Below are positions 4,258 through 6,026 of a stretch of DNA of 6,026 bases, in pieces; the first letter of the stretch is position 1, and each line of letters starts with the position of its first letter. Source of the DNA: Bacteroidota bacterium (GTDB lineage: Bacteria > Bacteroidota > Bacteroidia > Chitinophagales > Chitinophagaceae); NCBI GenBank assembly GCA_023436425.1, contig JAEZJD010000082.1, positions 1 to 6,026 of the forward strand, read 5' to 3'. The translations under genes and the position numbers were made by a program. Below the pieces are notes generated by a model, which saw only the letters and a program-made list of their open reading frames with translations, was not told the DNA's origin and searched no databases.

Positions 4258-6026
4258 GTGAAAAGCCTGTCCACCTTTTTTCAATACCTGCGGGGAACTT
4301 TGTATTCGCTACCTGTTCAACTGCTTTTCCTTCATTTTAGAAAGTACCAGGTGCTGCTTATTTTTTGGTTGCTGTTGTTTGCAGTCACCAACGGCAGTTT
4401 TATGAAGTCGTTCGGCGCAGAATCGCTTTTTCTTGGACCGGAATACCTTGGAAACGTGAATGCCCTAAGTGCCGCAATCATGGGAATGTCGATTGCTGTT
4501 TTCATCATGTGCTGGAACATTACCACGTTTATTCTATTCAGCAGACACTTTAATTTTTTAGCGGCTACGCAATTTCCTTTTCTAAAATACTGCATCAACA
4601 ACAGCATACTTCCAATAAGTTTTCTCATCTTTTTTTTACTGAAAGCGTACCAGTTTGCCCATTACAAAGAGCTAATCAGTAACATCGAAATTGTCTTTCT
4701 AACTGTCGGTTTTATCATTGGTCTTGTATTGGTGTTTGCCATTTCATTTTATTATTTTTTCAGCGCTGATAAAACTATTTTAAAACGACTGCAGCCACTG
4801 TTCAAAAAAGGAAGACATGCAATTTATCATTTGCAGCCCGAGCATCAGCAGAGCGGTAAAGCACTGATCCGGAGCGAATGGTTTTTAGATTCTTTTTTTC
4901 GTGTGCGGCGCTGTCGCGACGTGTCGCATTACTCTCCAGACTTAATGGAAACAATTTTTAAGCGGCACCATCTTGCCGCTGTGATTTCTGTTTTCGTTGT
5001 GTATTTGTTTTTAATTCTGATTGGTTTTTTTACAGAACATAAATTCTTCCAGTTGCCGGCTGGTGCCAGCATTATATTGCTATGCGCCACATTGATAGGC
5101 GTCATCGGAGCTGTAGTGTATTTTTTTCAAAGCTGGAGCGTGCCTGCGCTGATCATTTTCATTGTGCTACTCAATCTGATGTACCAGGAAAACTTGTTAG
5201 ATCCTCGCAATAAAGCGTACGGATTGAATTACAGAAACAGAGAAATGTATCCGGCTTATACGCAAGAAAATGTTGACAGCATTGGCAGATCGCCCGCAGT
5301 AGAAAGTGACAAGCAGAACATGATTGCCATACTGGAGCGTTGGAAAAAAAAGCAGGGTGGAGAAAAACCTTTGCTCGTGTTGGTGACGACCAGTGGCGGA
5401 GGCACAAGATCCGCTACGTTCACGGTCGATATTTTACAACATCTTGACAGCATTACCGGCGGGCAGATGATGAAGAAGGCTTTTCTATTCACCGGCGCAT
5501 CCGGTGGCATGATTGGCGCTACCTATTTCCGGGAATTATACCGCAGAAAACTTGCAGGCGCTGCTATAGATATATACTCAAAAAAATACGTGGATGACAT
5601 AGCAGAAGATCTGCTGAATCCAACTTTCACATCGTTCATCACCAGAGACATCTTTGCGCCGGAAAGAACCTTCAAAGTGGACAGCTATTATTACCTGCGC
5701 GATAGAGGTTTAGCGTTTGAATCTGCACTGAACTACAACACCAATAAAGTGCTTGACCGCAAACTAAAGGATTACAAAGCAGACGAAGCCGCTGCAAATA
5801 TTCCGCTGTTTTTTTATCATACTGTAATCACCCGCGATGGAAAAATGATGGTAATAGGAACTCAGCCGCTGCGGTTTATGATGCACCCATCTGACTCTGC
5901 CGACAAAGCTGCTGCAGCTGACGCAATTGACTACAGCACTTTCTTCGCACAGCAAGATCCACTGAATGTTAGGATGCTGACGGTGCTGCGAATGAATGCA
6001 ACTTTTCCTGTGGTGCTGCCGAATGT
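4258..6026 (+). CDS. Membrane-anchored patatin-like phospholipase, 3' end beyond window
   Basis: Open from a GTG at 4258 to the right edge (589 full codons). The N-terminal half is a membrane domain with about seven hydrophobic segments (about 31-47, 68-94, 114-130, 142-168, 238-257, 268-290, 292-309). A soluble patatin-like acyl hydrolase domain follows. TTSGGGTRSATF (377-388) is the glycine-rich oxyanion-hole loop (patatin GGGxR). FTGASGGMIG (411-420) is the nucleophile elbow GxSxG, with S415 the predicted catalytic serine. The partner aspartate of the Ser-Asp dyad (DG[AG] motif) is not reached and should lie just past the edge. The substrate is unknown; a lipid or phospholipid acyl ester is likely from the family. 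The GTG start is chosen because a TGA lies in frame at 4234-4236 and no ATG occurs before residue 49, inside the membrane domain. It begins 36 bp after ctaA on the same strand, with no clear promoter or terminator between, so readthrough is plausible. Confidence 0.82.
   Translation, partial: MKSLSTFFQYLRGTLYSLPVQLLFLHFRKYQVLLIFWLLLFAVTNGSFMKSFGAESLFLGPEYLGNVNALSAAIMGMSIAVFIMCWNITTFILFSRHFNFLAATQFPFLKYCINNSILPISFLIFFLLKAYQFAHYKELISNIEIVFLTVGFIIGLVLVFAISFYYFFSADKTILKRLQPLFKKGRHAIYHLQPEHQQSGKALIRSEWFLDSFFRVRRCRDVSHYSPDLMETIFKRHHLAAVISVFVVYLFLILIGFFTEHKFFQLPAGASIILLCATLIGVIGAVVYFFQSWSVPALIIFIVLLNLMYQENLLDPRNKAYGLNYRNREMYPAYTQENVDSIGRSPAVESDKQNMIAILERWKKKQGGEKPLLVLVTTSGGGTRSATFTVDILQHLDSITGGQMMKKAFLFTGASGGMIGATYFRELYRRKLAGAAIDIYSKKYVDDIAEDLLNPTFTSFITRDIFAPERTFKVDSYYYLRDRGLAFESALNYNTNKVLDRKLKDYKADEAAANIPLFFYHTVITRDGKMMVIGTQPLRFMMHPSDSADKAAAADAIDYSTFFAQQDPLNVRMLTVLRMNATFPVVLPN

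Noticed and set aside
3411..4628. Minus-strand frames antisense to ctaA and to the patatin-like gene start (3411-3626, 3733-3924, 3912-4148, 4332-4628)
   Set aside because: These are shadows of strongly supported plus-strand membrane proteins and lack any recognisable domain.
5171..5955. Minus-strand frames within the patatin-like gene (5171-5407, 5256-5510, 5764-5955)
   Set aside because: They are antisense to the catalytic domain that carries the GGGxR and GxSxG motifs; the translations are Cys/Ser-rich and random.

Overview
The window most likely comes from a chromosome of a Bacteroidota bacterium, perhaps of the Chitinophagaceae type. That placement is an inference from three things: the protein styles (a Bacteroidota-like RNase HII, a COX15-type heme A synthase, a membrane-anchored patatin-like protein), the absence of Shine-Dalgarno sequences before the starts, and AT-rich promoter-like sites resembling the TTTG / TAnnTTTG consensus of that phylum. 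Five complete or near-complete genes and one gene cut by the right edge fill the window. There are no RNA genes, insertion sequences or CRISPR repeats that I can see.

Layout. Positions 1-608 (minus) hold rnhB, ribonuclease HII, missing only its extreme C-terminus. A 146-bp divergent gap with a 7-bp inverted repeat leads to 755-1744 (plus), a diheme cytochrome c with the hallmarks of thiosulfate dehydrogenase TsdA. This gene converges on 1793-2488 (minus), a Tat-exported DsrE-like protein; a hairpin followed by a T-run on the minus strand lies between them. A 151-bp divergent gap separates that gene from 2640-3053 (plus), a small Sec-exported protein that is recognisably a paralogue of the Tat-exported one. 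Next come 3127-4221 (plus), heme A synthase (COX15/CtaA), and 4258 to the right edge (plus), a protein with about seven membrane segments and a C-terminal patatin-like lipase domain.

How they may work together. The middle of the window (755-4221) looks like an extracytoplasmic redox and sulfur neighbourhood. The TsdA-like cytochrome would exchange electrons with thiosulfate/tetrathionate. The two exported DsrE-fold proteins each keep a single conserved cysteine, at the place where DsrE-family sulfur carriers bind persulfide. Heme A synthase supplies the cofactor of aa3-type terminal oxidases, which could receive such electrons. The grouping is seen in the sequence; the functional link is inference. 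rnhB and the patatin-like gene look like unrelated neighbours.
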